Shown piece after piece: positions 32,227 to 40,357 of a DNA stretch of 64,000 nt (within the stretch, counting starts at the first letter, position 1; each line of letters begins with the position of its first letter). Under the pieces are notes generated by a model. It did no database searches, was not told where the DNA came from, and saw only the letters and a program-made list of their open reading frames with translations. The DNA comes from Desulfobacterales bacterium (lineage in GTDB: Bacteria > Desulfobacterota > Desulfobulbia > Desulfobulbales > JAGXFP01): NCBI GenBank assembly GCA_024637225.1, contig JAGXFP010000008.1, forward strand, positions 124,001 to 188,000. The letters are read 5' to 3'. The translations under genes were made by a program, and so were the position numbers.

Positions 32227-32255
32227 TTGACATAAGCTTTTGAAAAAGCTATAAA
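32227..32255 (+). promoter_or_regulatory. Strong sigma-70-type promoter for the sensor kinase gene
   Basis: TTGACA (32227-32232), a 17-base spacer, and TATAAA (32250-32255). It points at the histidine kinase gene, about 95 bases downstream of the predicted start of transcription. The spacer holds a perfect 7-bp inverted repeat (AGCTTTT, GA, AAAAGCT), a possible operator. The leader between promoter and gene is GC-rich and may fold; I saw no known riboswitch in it. Confidence 0.7.
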
Positions 32256-32354
32256 AGCTAGTGCCGAGGCAAGAGTGGAACCTGCGGGATGGCCGGGTTG
32301 TTTTACGGTGCCTGTGGCTGCGGAATTGACCAGGAAGCGGTTTTCACAGGAAAG

Positions 32355-33419
32355 ATGGAAAGAGAGACAATATTTTCCGATATATTGGGGAAGATCGAAA
32401 CCGGGGTTATCGTTCTTGACCAAATGAACCGGCGGATCTTTTTCCGCAACCGGCAAGCCGATAAAATATGGGAATTTATCCGGGCCACATTCGACTATGA
32501 AGAGTTGAGCGCAATGATGTTCAACGAACTTGGCCAGATCAAGAATGCCGATGTGATGTGCAGCGACCGTTCCCGGATCAACTGCGATCACCGCTCATTT
32601 GCCTACCGGGTCTGCCATATCGAGGGGACCGCACAGTATGTAGCGGTTATCATTGATGATGTTACCGACCAGAATCGTCTGGAGGCTATCGATGAGGCCT
32701 CGGAAATGATGAATAATATTAGTAACGTGTTTTCCGGCATTCGCCACGAAATCGGCAACCCGCTCAATTCGATGAAAATGGCCTTGACCGTCCTGAAGAT
32801 GAATCTGGAGAAATTTTCCAAGGAGGAGATCAAGGTCTATATGGATCGGATGACCGATGACGCCGCCAAGATGGAATCTCTGTTGAAATCATTTAAAAAT
32901 TTCAATATGTTTGAGAAACCGAATACGGTTCGGGTTGATCTGGCCATCTTCTTCAAGAGTCTGACCCAGTTGCTGGGAGCGGATGTAAGGAAGAAGAGAA
33001 TCAATATTTCCATCGACATATTGCCGGAAGGCCGTTGGGTCACGGTTGATACCCGCGCCCTGCAGCATGTGGCCATGAATATTCTGGCTAATGCCCTTGA
33101 TGCGGTGAACGGGGTGAAAAATCCTACTCTCAAGATTCGGGGAGAAGCGGTGGGCGAGAAGGTTTTTCTGTCCATCATCGATAACGGATGCGGGATGCCG
33201 GATGAACTGATCAAGAATGCCTTTAAGCCCTTTTTCACTACCAAGCTTCACGGCACCGGCCTGGGCCTGGTCATTTCCAAAAAGATGCTTGGTCAGATGA
33301 ACTGCGACATCAATGTGCAGAGCGAGAAAGGAGTGGGAACCACGATTACCCTGACCATGCCGAAGGCCAAAACGCCCCAAAGCGATAAGATCGGTTCCGA
33401 GGTCGTTTACCATCAATAG
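32355..33419 (+). CDS. PAS-domain sensor histidine kinase
   Basis: 354 aa from ATG 32355; an upstream in-frame ATG at 32289 would add 22 unlikely residues. No membrane helix, so cytoplasmic. Residues ~5-110 form a PAS-like sensor domain. The phosphoacceptor helix has His in GIRHEIGNPLNSMKM. The HATPase domain has N box NILANALDAV, G1 DNGCGMP, F box FKPFFTTK and G2 GTGLGLVISKK. It is encoded opposite to the response regulator at 36352-37536, a possible partner. The Cys in VMCSDRSRINCDH could sense redox or metals, which is speculative. Confidence 0.9.
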   Translation: MERETIFSDILGKIETGVIVLDQMNRRIFFRNRQADKIWEFIRATFDYEELSAMMFNELGQIKNADVMCSDRSRINCDHRSFAYRVCHIEGTAQYVAVIIDDVTDQNRLEAIDEASEMMNNISNVFSGIRHEIGNPLNSMKMALTVLKMNLEKFSKEEIKVYMDRMTDDAAKMESLLKSFKNFNMFEKPNTVRVDLAIFFKSLTQLLGADVRKKRINISIDILPEGRWVTVDTRALQHVAMNILANALDAVNGVKNPTLKIRGEAVGEKVFLSIIDNGCGMPDELIKNAFKPFFTTKLHGTGLGLVISKKMLGQMNCDINVQSEKGVGTTITLTMPKAKTPQSDKIGSEVVYHQ

Positions 33420-33468
33420 GAAAAGGGGATGGACGCTATGGAGCAAAGATGCTGTTCCAGTTCCCGGC

Positions 33469-33517
33469 TTGACAATGATTTGGCGCTAAACTAATCTCCT
33501 TTGAGTTTGATTAGTTT
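33469..33517 (+). promoter_or_regulatory. Candidate promoter with overlapping inverted-repeat operator
   Basis: TTGACA at 33469-33474 with TAATCT at 33492-33497 (17-base spacing). A perfect 9-bp inverted repeat, AAACTAATC (33488-33496) and GATTAGTTT (33509-33517), overlaps the -10 element and is a plausible operator. It lies upstream of the haem-sensor gene. The repeat could alternatively terminate the kinase transcript, but no clean U-run follows. A 15-base end of repeat family A is at 33564-33578. Confidence 0.45.
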
Positions 33518-33626
33518 GTTGTAATGACCAGACAAAATGTTGCAAGGCTGGAGCTGGCGGTTTTTTTTGCGACGCCATGCACCTGGTTTTTATATAAAAA
33601 TATGCAGGAAAAATGGGGATGGACGA

Positions 33627-34541
33627 ATGGCTTTTAAAACTTTGAGAAAAACCCTGGGCATCAGGGCTAAATTCATAACCGCAATGGCGCTCCTGGGCAT
33701 TCTGGCCCTAGTCGGGATCGGTTATGGCGCTTATACTTTCAGCATGCAGAATTCAATGAGAGAGGCGGATACCAAAGCCAAGATTATGGAGGCCTATGTC
33801 AAGGCCGGGCGGGCTTATTTCATGAAAGAGCAGCGTCCCCTGGTTAACGCCCTGGTGGAGGCTGATCGTTTCTATCCCGAACTTCAGTCGGGCTTTGGGA
33901 TTACCAGGCGGATTCTCGATCAGGTTCAGGAAAAATCCTTGCAGGGTTTTATGTTCAAGCAGGCTTCCCTGGTTCCCCATCATCCCCCCAACAAGGCCGA
34001 TCTGTTCGAACAAAATATCATCAAGCGCTTCCAGACGGAAAAAAACTCGGAACTGACCGGGGTCGTGGAGAAAGAAGGCAAACCGTTTTACTATCGTTCC
34101 CGGCCGATCACAATGGCCGGGGAGGGCTGCCTCCAATGTCACAAAGACCCGGCCGAGGCCCCCAAGGATCTTCTCGAGTTATACGGGACCGATGGCTTCG
34201 ACAAGAATTTTAAATCGGGTGACATTTTTGCCGCCTATATGATTTATGTCCCCTTGGGTCCCGCAATCGAGGCGGCAAAGACCCAGGCCGCCATCCTTTT
34301 CGGCGGTGGCGCCCTGATGACCATTTTCGGTCTTCTGATTATCTATTTCTTCCTGGATATCCGTATCGTAAAACCGCTGATGGAGTTGAGCGCCCGGACC
34401 CAGGAAGTCAGTGTCGGCCGCAATCTGGACAAGAGTTTATTGTCCGGCAAGATGAAGGACGAAGTTGAAACACTGGCCAGGTCGATCGACCGGCTGCGGA
34501 TCAGTCTTGTCAAGATGCTGAAGCGTCGGAAAAATGATTAG
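33627..34541 (+). CDS. Membrane haem sensor with Tll0287-like (DUF3365) and HAMP domains
   Basis: 304 aa from ATG 33627; the longer frame from 33537 adds residues without homology signs. Membrane helix 1 lies at ~18-38 (ITAMALLGILALVGIGYGAY). A periplasmic domain of about 185 residues contains one c-type haem motif, CLQCH, near residue 169. Helix 2 (~220-242) and a HAMP region (RIVKPLMELSARTQEV) follow. No kinase or methyl-accepting domain follows, so it may act on a separate protein or be a membrane redox sensor only. It overlaps the next gene by 8 bases. The domain set is typical of Desulfobacterota sensory proteins. Confidence 0.85.
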   Translation: MAFKTLRKTLGIRAKFITAMALLGILALVGIGYGAYTFSMQNSMREADTKAKIMEAYVKAGRAYFMKEQRPLVNALVEADRFYPELQSGFGITRRILDQVQEKSLQGFMFKQASLVPHHPPNKADLFEQNIIKRFQTEKNSELTGVVEKEGKPFYYRSRPITMAGEGCLQCHKDPAEAPKDLLELYGTDGFDKNFKSGDIFAAYMIYVPLGPAIEAAKTQAAILFGGGALMTIFGLLIIYFFLDIRIVKPLMELSARTQEVSVGRNLDKSLLSGKMKDEVETLARSIDRLRISLVKMLKRRKND

Positions 34542-35442
34542 CCGCATATTATATAGCCCGCTGCTCTTCGTCCTGCTGGCGACGGTTCTTCCCGGCGGCG
34601 ATACCGCTTCCGCGGCTGACGACTGTCAAGCCCTTTATGACGGCATTAGCAAGGAAAGGGTGCTGATGAAGAAAAAGGCCTTGGTCGAGGATGCCCTGCA
34701 GAGTTGTCCGGATCATCCCGATATCGTCTATCAGGGCGGCTATATCCAGGAACGCTTGCGCAAATATGGAGAGGCCCTCGCCGCTTATCAGCGGACCATC
34801 GATCTGGATCCCGCTTATGCCAAGGCCTATTTCAGTATCGGCGACATCAGAGCCACGATGAATGATTACGAGGAGGCGGTTGCCGCTTATCGTGGCGGCC
34901 TGCGCTATGATTCCGGCAATGCCCGGGCGGAGAGTTCCCTGGGGGAGGCTTTGGCCAAGATCCCTGAAGCGGCAACGCCGCCGCCGGCTTCCGTCCTTAA
35001 GGAAAAGCCAGCGGACCCGGCCCCGGTGGAGGTGGTTAAAAAGGACAAGGGAAAAGTCGCCATATCGGAAAAGGTTGCCAGCAGTAGTACGCCCCGGCAT
35101 CTTGTAAAGCCGATCACCCGCCTGGCGATTCCCTTTGCGGGTAAGAGCACCGAGCTTAGCCGGGAAGCCGGGGATGTCTTGAGTGTCGTGGTCGGGCAGG
35201 CCATGAACCGGGATGATATGCGGGATAGCCGCTTCGAGTTGAGGGGGTATTCAGATGAGGGCGGCTCTGCGGATAATAATGTCGAAATTGCCCGGAAACG
35301 GGCGGAAGCGGTCAAAAAACACTTGCTCGATGGCTCCGGGATTAATGCCCAGCGTTTAAAGCTGGCTGCTCATGGCCGGCAACAGGCCAAGGCGCCCAAA
35401 GGTAAGCCGGCGAACAGCGTTGTTTTTACCGAGATAAAGTAG
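34534..35442 (+). CDS. Exported TPR-OmpA-like protein
   Basis: 302 aa. Signal peptide at residues 1-27 (cleavage near ASAADD). TPR units at ~45-145 (YGEALAAYQRTIDLDPAYAKA). A Pro/Lys linker follows, then an OmpA-like domain at ~195-302 with FAGKSTELS, an LRGYSDEGGSADNN loop and IARKRAEAVKKHL. The usual diaminopimelate-binding Asp is present as YSDEGG, but the usual NRRVE motif is absent (KPANSVVF instead). Probably periplasmic and peptidoglycan-associated. The start lies inside the haem-sensor gene, so the two are translationally coupled. Confidence 0.85.
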   Translation: MISRILYSPLLFVLLATVLPGGDTASAADDCQALYDGISKERVLMKKKALVEDALQSCPDHPDIVYQGGYIQERLRKYGEALAAYQRTIDLDPAYAKAYFSIGDIRATMNDYEEAVAAYRGGLRYDSGNARAESSLGEALAKIPEAATPPPASVLKEKPADPAPVEVVKKDKGKVAISEKVASSSTPRHLVKPITRLAIPFAGKSTELSREAGDVLSVVVGQAMNRDDMRDSRFELRGYSDEGGSADNNVEIARKRAEAVKKHLLDGSGINAQRLKLAAHGRQQAKAPKGKPANSVVFTEIK

Positions 35443-35582
35443 ATGCCGGGTGAGGTTTGTAACCTGAATCCTTTGGAAGGTAGATCACGAGTTACCTAGA
35501 GAGCCGATGGTCCCGTGATCGGGCACTGAAACAGGATGGGTGCAATTTATCCGCCGCGGCCCCGGATAGTTAATAAAGAATT

Positions 35583-35605
35583 GCAGTTTGATGGTGCCAA
35601 ACTGC
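35583..35605. terminator. Possible terminator hairpin between convergent genes
   Basis: GCAGTTTG, 7-base loop, CAAACTGC: perfect 8-bp stem in the gap between the TPR-OmpA gene (+) and the roadblock-like gene (-). On the - strand it is followed by an AT-rich but broken T-run (AATTCTTTATT). A second inverted repeat (GATCACG 35483-35489, CGTGATC 35514-35520) lies closer to the + strand gene. Confidence 0.4.
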
Positions 35606-35633
35606 TCATCCAAAAATAGTCACGGATTTCTGG

Positions 35634-36302
35634 CTAAGTTAAATGCTCGCTGACCGCTTCCCTGAATTCGACTTCCAGCGATTTGTCGTCTATTTCCCTG
35701 CAAAGCATTTCGACCAGTTCATTTAATCTTGCTTCGCTGCATTCCCCCTTTTTCGCCCATTCCTTGACCGTGTCTTTCATGATCATTTCGCCGATGGGGC
35801 CGATCGCCATAGCGAAGGCATTCTGGAAATCCTGAAAAACCGAAGCCAGCGGCCCGACATGGAGAATCTTGTTGATATCGACTTCCTGTTTTACCGGGCT
35901 TTCCGGGGCGGGTTCCGGTTCCTGGGTCTCGGCGGCGGAGGCGGAGACCTTTCCTTTTCTCAAGGCGGCGGCCGCGTCTTTTAACTCGTTAGCCAGCATG
36001 CCGGTCGTCATATGCAGTTTTTTTCTGTTGACGTCTGTCTCGCAGAAGGTGATCAGCGAGGCATCCCGATCGATCGGCCTGACCAGGATCACCGCTTCGT
36101 CATATTTAAACTCGATATTGGCGGCATGCATTTTGGTGCTTTCATTTACCTTGATGATCCGGTCAATGACGGTGCCCACCTCGTAAACCTTGTTTTGAAA
36201 TATCTTGGGTAAATCCGAAGTGACAGCGGTTATCCCGTTGACATGAATGTATGATCCCATCACCGCCGGCACTTCTTTTATTTCCTGCAGAATATTTTCC
36301 AT
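35634..36302 (-). CDS. Roadblock/LC7-like protein
   Basis: 222 aa, cytoplasmic. Residues ~1-115 follow the roadblock/LC7 pattern (VPAVMGSYIHVNGITAVTSD, AVILVRPIDRDASLITFCE, LHMTTGMLANELKDAA). A Pro/Glu linker (~125-140) leads to a helical C-terminal domain of about 80 residues (VFQDFQNAFAMAIGPIGEMI). Roadblock proteins regulate Ras-like GTPases such as MglA, which is encoded 6 kb upstream in the same gene set. Begins 49 bases after the REC-PATAN gene and is likely co-transcribed with it. Confidence 0.78.
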   Translation of the reverse strand: MENILQEIKEVPAVMGSYIHVNGITAVTSDLPKIFQNKVYEVGTVIDRIIKVNESTKMHAANIEFKYDEAVILVRPIDRDASLITFCETDVNRKKLHMTTGMLANELKDAAAALRKGKVSASAAETQEPEPAPESPVKQEVDINKILHVGPLASVFQDFQNAFAMAIGPIGEMIMKDTVKEWAKKGECSEARLNELVEMLCREIDDKSLEVEFREAVSEHLT

Positions 36303-36351
36303 TACACACGGTCCTCGTTTTTCGTATTGAGCTTTGGCAGCTTAGGCGCGG

Positions 36352-37536
36352 TTAGTTGGGCCTGAGGGCGACGATAGATGGTTTTAAGATATTGCTGATC
36401 GGTTCCGGATCGGTATCCTCTTCCAGGCCGATTCCTACCACGATCTGCGAGCCGATGATGATCAGAATTTTTTCTCCGTTGGAATGATTAACAACAATGT
36501 GCCGTGGCCCGGTGAAGCCCAGTATCTTTTTGATCTTTACCGCCACCCCGGTGGTGGCGGCGACAAAGCTGCCGAACTCTTTGACCGGAATATTGTTGTG
36601 GCGCAGGACGCCGCCGCCGCCCGAGATAATAATCATGCGGTTGACCCCTTTGGCGTTCAGGATTGCATTGGTCAGCATGTCGAGGGGGGTAGCCTCTTTA
36701 ACGGGTTGCCGGACCGCTTCCGCATCAAGAGAGGATGTGTCCAGTTCGGCCGCATCGGCGCTGAAGGCAAGATCTTCTTCCGCGATGATTTCAGCCGCAT
36801 CTGTTTCGGCCTGATCATCTTTGAGATCGGAATCGTTTTTCTCGCTGTCTTGCGGTCTATTCTGTTCATCCTTCATCCGGGCGCTTTCAATCAGGAGAAA
36901 GCCCAGCGGCACCTCGATCTCTCGATCCTCGGCTTTAACCTTACAGGCATTTTCGATGACGATTTCGGGGTTTTCCCAATTGATTATTTCGAAGGCGGCA
37001 TCCTGTCCGCTGAATTTGCCGGTCTTTGCCGCGAGAAGTTCCCCCTGGCTGAAGTACATGTCGCCGGTGCCCCTGGCGGCTTTGATGTGCAGGGTGCAGG
37101 TTTTTTTGTCGAGCTCAAGAAGCTGCATGAAAGAGGGCAGGGAGATGCCGGCCACATGCCCCTGGGTGCTCCCTTTTTTGAGGCCTTCATTGATCATGTT
37201 AAGGAGGGAGTCGAAATCGATTGGTTTTTCAATGTACTGAAAAGCGCCCATGTTATTGAGCCGGGATTCCATCTCCGGGGTGCCGTAAGCGGTCATGGCG
37301 ATAACCGGTATTTCCGAATCCACCTGGCTGATGTGGGCGATCAGTTCGAAGCCGTCCATTTCCGGCATGTTCAGGTCGGTGACCACCAGATCGATTTTTT
37401 GTGAATCAATTATTTCACTGGCTTCCTTGCCGTTGCCGGCGGTTTCCACGGAGAAATCGTTTTTATTGGCCTTCAGCATGTCAGCCAGGCTGAGAAGGAA
37501 ATTTTTTTCGTCATCTACCAGTAATATTTTTTTCAT
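36352..37536 (-). CDS. Response regulator with PATAN (DUF4388) and roadblock-like domains
   Basis: 394 aa from ATG 37536 (GAGG upstream); the extension to 37599 is not credible. Receiver domain at 1-120: ILLVDDEKN, phosphoacceptor Asp in VVTDLNMPEMDGF, VIAMTAYG and the conserved Lys in IEKPID. A PATAN/DUF4388 domain (~138-235) has LLELDKKTCTLHIK and MYFSQGELLAAKTG. An acidic linker follows (~236-300). The C-terminal ~90 residues (VNRMIIISGGGGVLRHNN, IVVNHSNGEKILIIIGSQ) look like a roadblock/LC7 fold. PATAN domains mediate protein contacts in Desulfobacterota and cyanobacterial motility control. A link to MglA through the roadblock end is inferred. Confidence 0.85.
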   Translation of the reverse strand: MKKILLVDDEKNFLLSLADMLKANKNDFSVETAGNGKEASEIIDSQKIDLVVTDLNMPEMDGFELIAHISQVDSEIPVIAMTAYGTPEMESRLNNMGAFQYIEKPIDFDSLLNMINEGLKKGSTQGHVAGISLPSFMQLLELDKKTCTLHIKAARGTGDMYFSQGELLAAKTGKFSGQDAAFEIINWENPEIVIENACKVKAEDREIEVPLGFLLIESARMKDEQNRPQDSEKNDSDLKDDQAETDAAEIIAEEDLAFSADAAELDTSSLDAEAVRQPVKEATPLDMLTNAILNAKGVNRMIIISGGGGVLRHNNIPVKEFGSFVAATTGVAVKIKKILGFTGPRHIVVNHSNGEKILIIIGSQIVVGIGLEEDTDPEPISNILKPSIVALRPN

Positions 37537-37952
37537 CCATAAGCCTCGATGTTGCGAAAAATTTGCATCCAGCAACTGCTCGCCCTGAAAGGGTTTCACA
37601 GCAAACTGTCATAAATGAGCTACGGCAACCTGTCGCTTTTTTTAACAATTGTCCCGGGTGTCGTCAAGTGCGTCGGTCTCGCATAAGCTTTGATGCAAAA
37701 GTCGCCCATGGCTTATTGCGAACTCACCAAGTGACAAAGCTCGGAAAAGTAAAATAAGTCATGGAGAGCCTAGCGAAGCAATCCAGAAACAATTGACGGT
37801 GGTAAACACTGAATTGCATTGTCGCTTCGCTACTCGCAATGACGGGGTAAACAGTATTTTGTGAACTTATCAAGCATGATGAACTCGTAAAAAGTTACGG
37901 AATGGCTAAGCAAAAAATTCCGATACACAAGAAGTAACGCTTGAACGTAATC
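37537..37952. other. 416-base gene-free region with dispersed repeat fragments
   Basis: No credible gene. 37758-37843 is a diverged copy of palindromic repeat family B (ending CTCGCAATGAC). 37886-37925 is one end of repeat family A in reverse orientation (GGCTAAGCAAAAA). The DNA nearer the regulator start should carry its promoter, not located. Confidence 0.6.
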
Positions 37953-40256
37953 CTATTTCATGGTGGCGGCGCACACCTGGCTCAAATCGGTATCGCCGTT
38001 CATGACTTTCAAAATTCCGTCCTGTTTAAGAGTGCGCATCCCCGCTTCCAGTGCGGAGTATCTAATGTCGGCCACCGGGGCGTTACTTTCGATTTTTGCC
38101 CGCATCTGGTCATCGGTGATTAGTAATTCGTGAATCGCCAGCCGTCCCTTGTAACCGCTTTTCAGGCAGTGCCCGCAGCCCCTGGCTCTAAAGAGCGTCA
38201 TTTTATCCGGTATTTCAAGGGGGAAAACGGGGTGGTCCCCGTACTCCTTTCTGAGATTGTTGGTCTCCTCCTCGTCGGGACTGTATTTCTGACGACAATG
38301 GGGGCAGAGCCTCTTGATCAGTCGTTGGGCCAAGACCCCAAGCAGGGAGTCGGCAAAGTTAAAGGGATCGATGCCCATGCCGAGGAGTCTGGTAACGGTT
38401 TCCGGGGCCGAATTGGTGTGCAGGGTCGAGAAAACAAGATGCCCGGTCAGGGCGGCCTCGATCACGGTATTGGCCGTCTCTGGATCACGGGTCTCACCGA
38501 CCATGATGATGTCGGGGTCGGCCCGCAGAAAGGCCCGCAGAACCCTGGCGAAATCAAGACCTATTTTCGGCAGCACCTGGACCTGTCTGAGTCCGTCCTG
38601 AACGATTTCGACGGGATCCTCGGCAGTCCAGATCTTCTTTTCCGGCCGGTTTATGAAACCGAGTCCGGCATGGAGGGTGGTGGTCTTTCCGGAGCCAGTC
38701 GGTCCGACAACCAGAACCAGCCCGTAGGGTCGTGTAATGAGGGTTTTGAAATTTTCGAAATTATCCTCCTGCAAACCCATTTTTTTCAGGGGCAGGGCAT
38801 CTCCGCCAGCCAGAATACGCATGACCACGTCTTCATTGCCACCGACGGTGGGCAGGGTGGCGACGCGGAGTTCGATATTCTTGCCCCGGCGGGTTCGAAA
38901 TTTAATTTTGCCGTCCTGGGGCAATCTTTTTTCGGCAATATCGAGTCTGGAGAGAATCTTGATTCTTGAAACCAGGGCGCGTTTGTAATTGTAAGGAACG
39001 GTCTGGAAGTTGGAGCACTCACCGTCAACCCTGAATCTGACCAGCGCCCCGCGCTTGCCCATCTGGGACTCTATATGGATATCGGAAACGTTGCGGTTGT
39101 AGGCCTCTTCGATTACCCGGTTGCAGACTTTAACCACGACCCCCGCTTCTGAAGTATCGTCATCGTAGTCGTCTTCCTCCTCGTAATCCTCCTCGACCAG
39201 TTCCAGTTCGCCGAATAGGTCATCCGCGTCATCAAGCAGCGAATCACCTTTGCCGTGAAAATGATCGGTAAACTTGCTGATGTCTTCATTGAAAGATACG
39301 ACAAATTCAAGCACATTGCCCTTGAGCATTGAGCGCAGGTTGGCGAGCATTGTCTGGTTGCGCGGATCGACAGCGGCAATCTTGATCTTATTACCGTCCT
39401 GATTGACGGGGATGCAGTGGTTCGAGCGCCAGAAGTTTTCCTTGAGATTCTGCAGGCATTTGGGCGGCGGCCCCACTTCTAATTCATTGTATTCCACAAA
39501 GGGGCAGTCGAAAAACTCGGCGATGGAGTCGCCGATATCCACTTTTTCAAGTTCGAAATCGTTAATCAGAATTTTTTCGATATCTTTATGGCGCTGATCG
39601 GCCAGCTGTTTGGCCTGGTCGAATTGCTCTTCGGTGAGATACTTTTCCTTGAAAAGGTGATAGAACCTTTCAAATTTATTAAGCATCTCCGTAATGATGG
39701 TTACCCGCTGCCGGGCATTACGGAATTCCGGATCTATGGTGGTGATTGATTTAAGGGTCCTGATCGCCAGCTGCATGTTGCCGGTGGCCTCGTGAATTGA
39801 GGCAAGCTGATCGAGCACGTCCAGGCGGTCTTCCTTGGAGAGATCCTTGTCTTCAAGCGCGTGGTTGAGATGCTTCACCCCTTCCTGGGGATTGTCGTTG
39901 GCGATCTCGCATTGGGCAATTTTGGCTTGGACCGCGCCGGGTCGGAATCCCCGATCGTGCAGAACTTTTAGTTCGTCAATTGCATCCGAGTAAAAGCCTG
40001 CTTCGATCAGGCCCAGACAATTGTCAAAGCGATGTTCCGGTTCCAGGCCGATTGGTGCGGAGGTCTGCTCCGGTGATGTGGTTGAGTCGGAGACGTCGAG
40101 TCTTTTTTCCAGCTGGGGGCGGGCCGGATGGTTGGCGGGCAGCTTTTCGAGGATCGCACGGTAGATTTCCTCGGCGTTTTCCTTCAGGCCATGTTCAAGA
40201 TAGAGATCGGCCTCTGCAAGTTTCGCGTTGAGAGCGTTATTATCTGAACTGCTCAT
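37953..40256 (-). CDS. GspE/PilB/MshE-type secretion or pilus ATPase with an N-terminal TPR region
   Basis: 767 aa. Residues ~1-185 contain TPR-like helices (ADLYLEHGLKENAEEIYRAI), an unusual fusion. A GspE N-terminal domain (~205-330) precedes an acidic linker and the hexameric ATPase core. Motifs: Walker A GPTGSGKTTTLHA (~525), Asp box TAEDPVE, Walker B-type DPDIIMVGETRDPETA, His box HLVFSTLHTN. Zinc site: CPHC ... CGHC. It should power assembly or secretion by a type IV pilus or type II-like system. No pilC, pilT, pilin or secretin genes are in the window. It lies downstream of mglA and an unknown helical protein, which suggests an orphan ATPase under MglA control. Confidence 0.88.
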   Translation of the reverse strand: MSSSDNNALNAKLAEADLYLEHGLKENAEEIYRAILEKLPANHPARPQLEKRLDVSDSTTSPEQTSAPIGLEPEHRFDNCLGLIEAGFYSDAIDELKVLHDRGFRPGAVQAKIAQCEIANDNPQEGVKHLNHALEDKDLSKEDRLDVLDQLASIHEATGNMQLAIRTLKSITTIDPEFRNARQRVTIITEMLNKFERFYHLFKEKYLTEEQFDQAKQLADQRHKDIEKILINDFELEKVDIGDSIAEFFDCPFVEYNELEVGPPPKCLQNLKENFWRSNHCIPVNQDGNKIKIAAVDPRNQTMLANLRSMLKGNVLEFVVSFNEDISKFTDHFHGKGDSLLDDADDLFGELELVEEDYEEEDDYDDDTSEAGVVVKVCNRVIEEAYNRNVSDIHIESQMGKRGALVRFRVDGECSNFQTVPYNYKRALVSRIKILSRLDIAEKRLPQDGKIKFRTRRGKNIELRVATLPTVGGNEDVVMRILAGGDALPLKKMGLQEDNFENFKTLITRPYGLVLVVGPTGSGKTTTLHAGLGFINRPEKKIWTAEDPVEIVQDGLRQVQVLPKIGLDFARVLRAFLRADPDIIMVGETRDPETANTVIEAALTGHLVFSTLHTNSAPETVTRLLGMGIDPFNFADSLLGVLAQRLIKRLCPHCRQKYSPDEEETNNLRKEYGDHPVFPLEIPDKMTLFRARGCGHCLKSGYKGRLAIHELLITDDQMRAKIESNAPVADIRYSALEAGMRTLKQDGILKVMNGDTDLSQVCAATMK

Positions 40257-40357
40257 GGATCACCATCTGGGCATGGTCGGCCTTGCACCAAATATGGCAA
40301 GGACCGAGTTGGATGAATCTCTGTTTGGCTGACAAGTTGAACGATGGAGCACGTCGG

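Noticed and set aside
32256-32354. Cyclic-di-GMP (GEMM) riboswitch in the sensor-kinase leader
   Set aside because: The conserved GCAAACC-type and CGCAAAGC-type segments of GEMM are absent.
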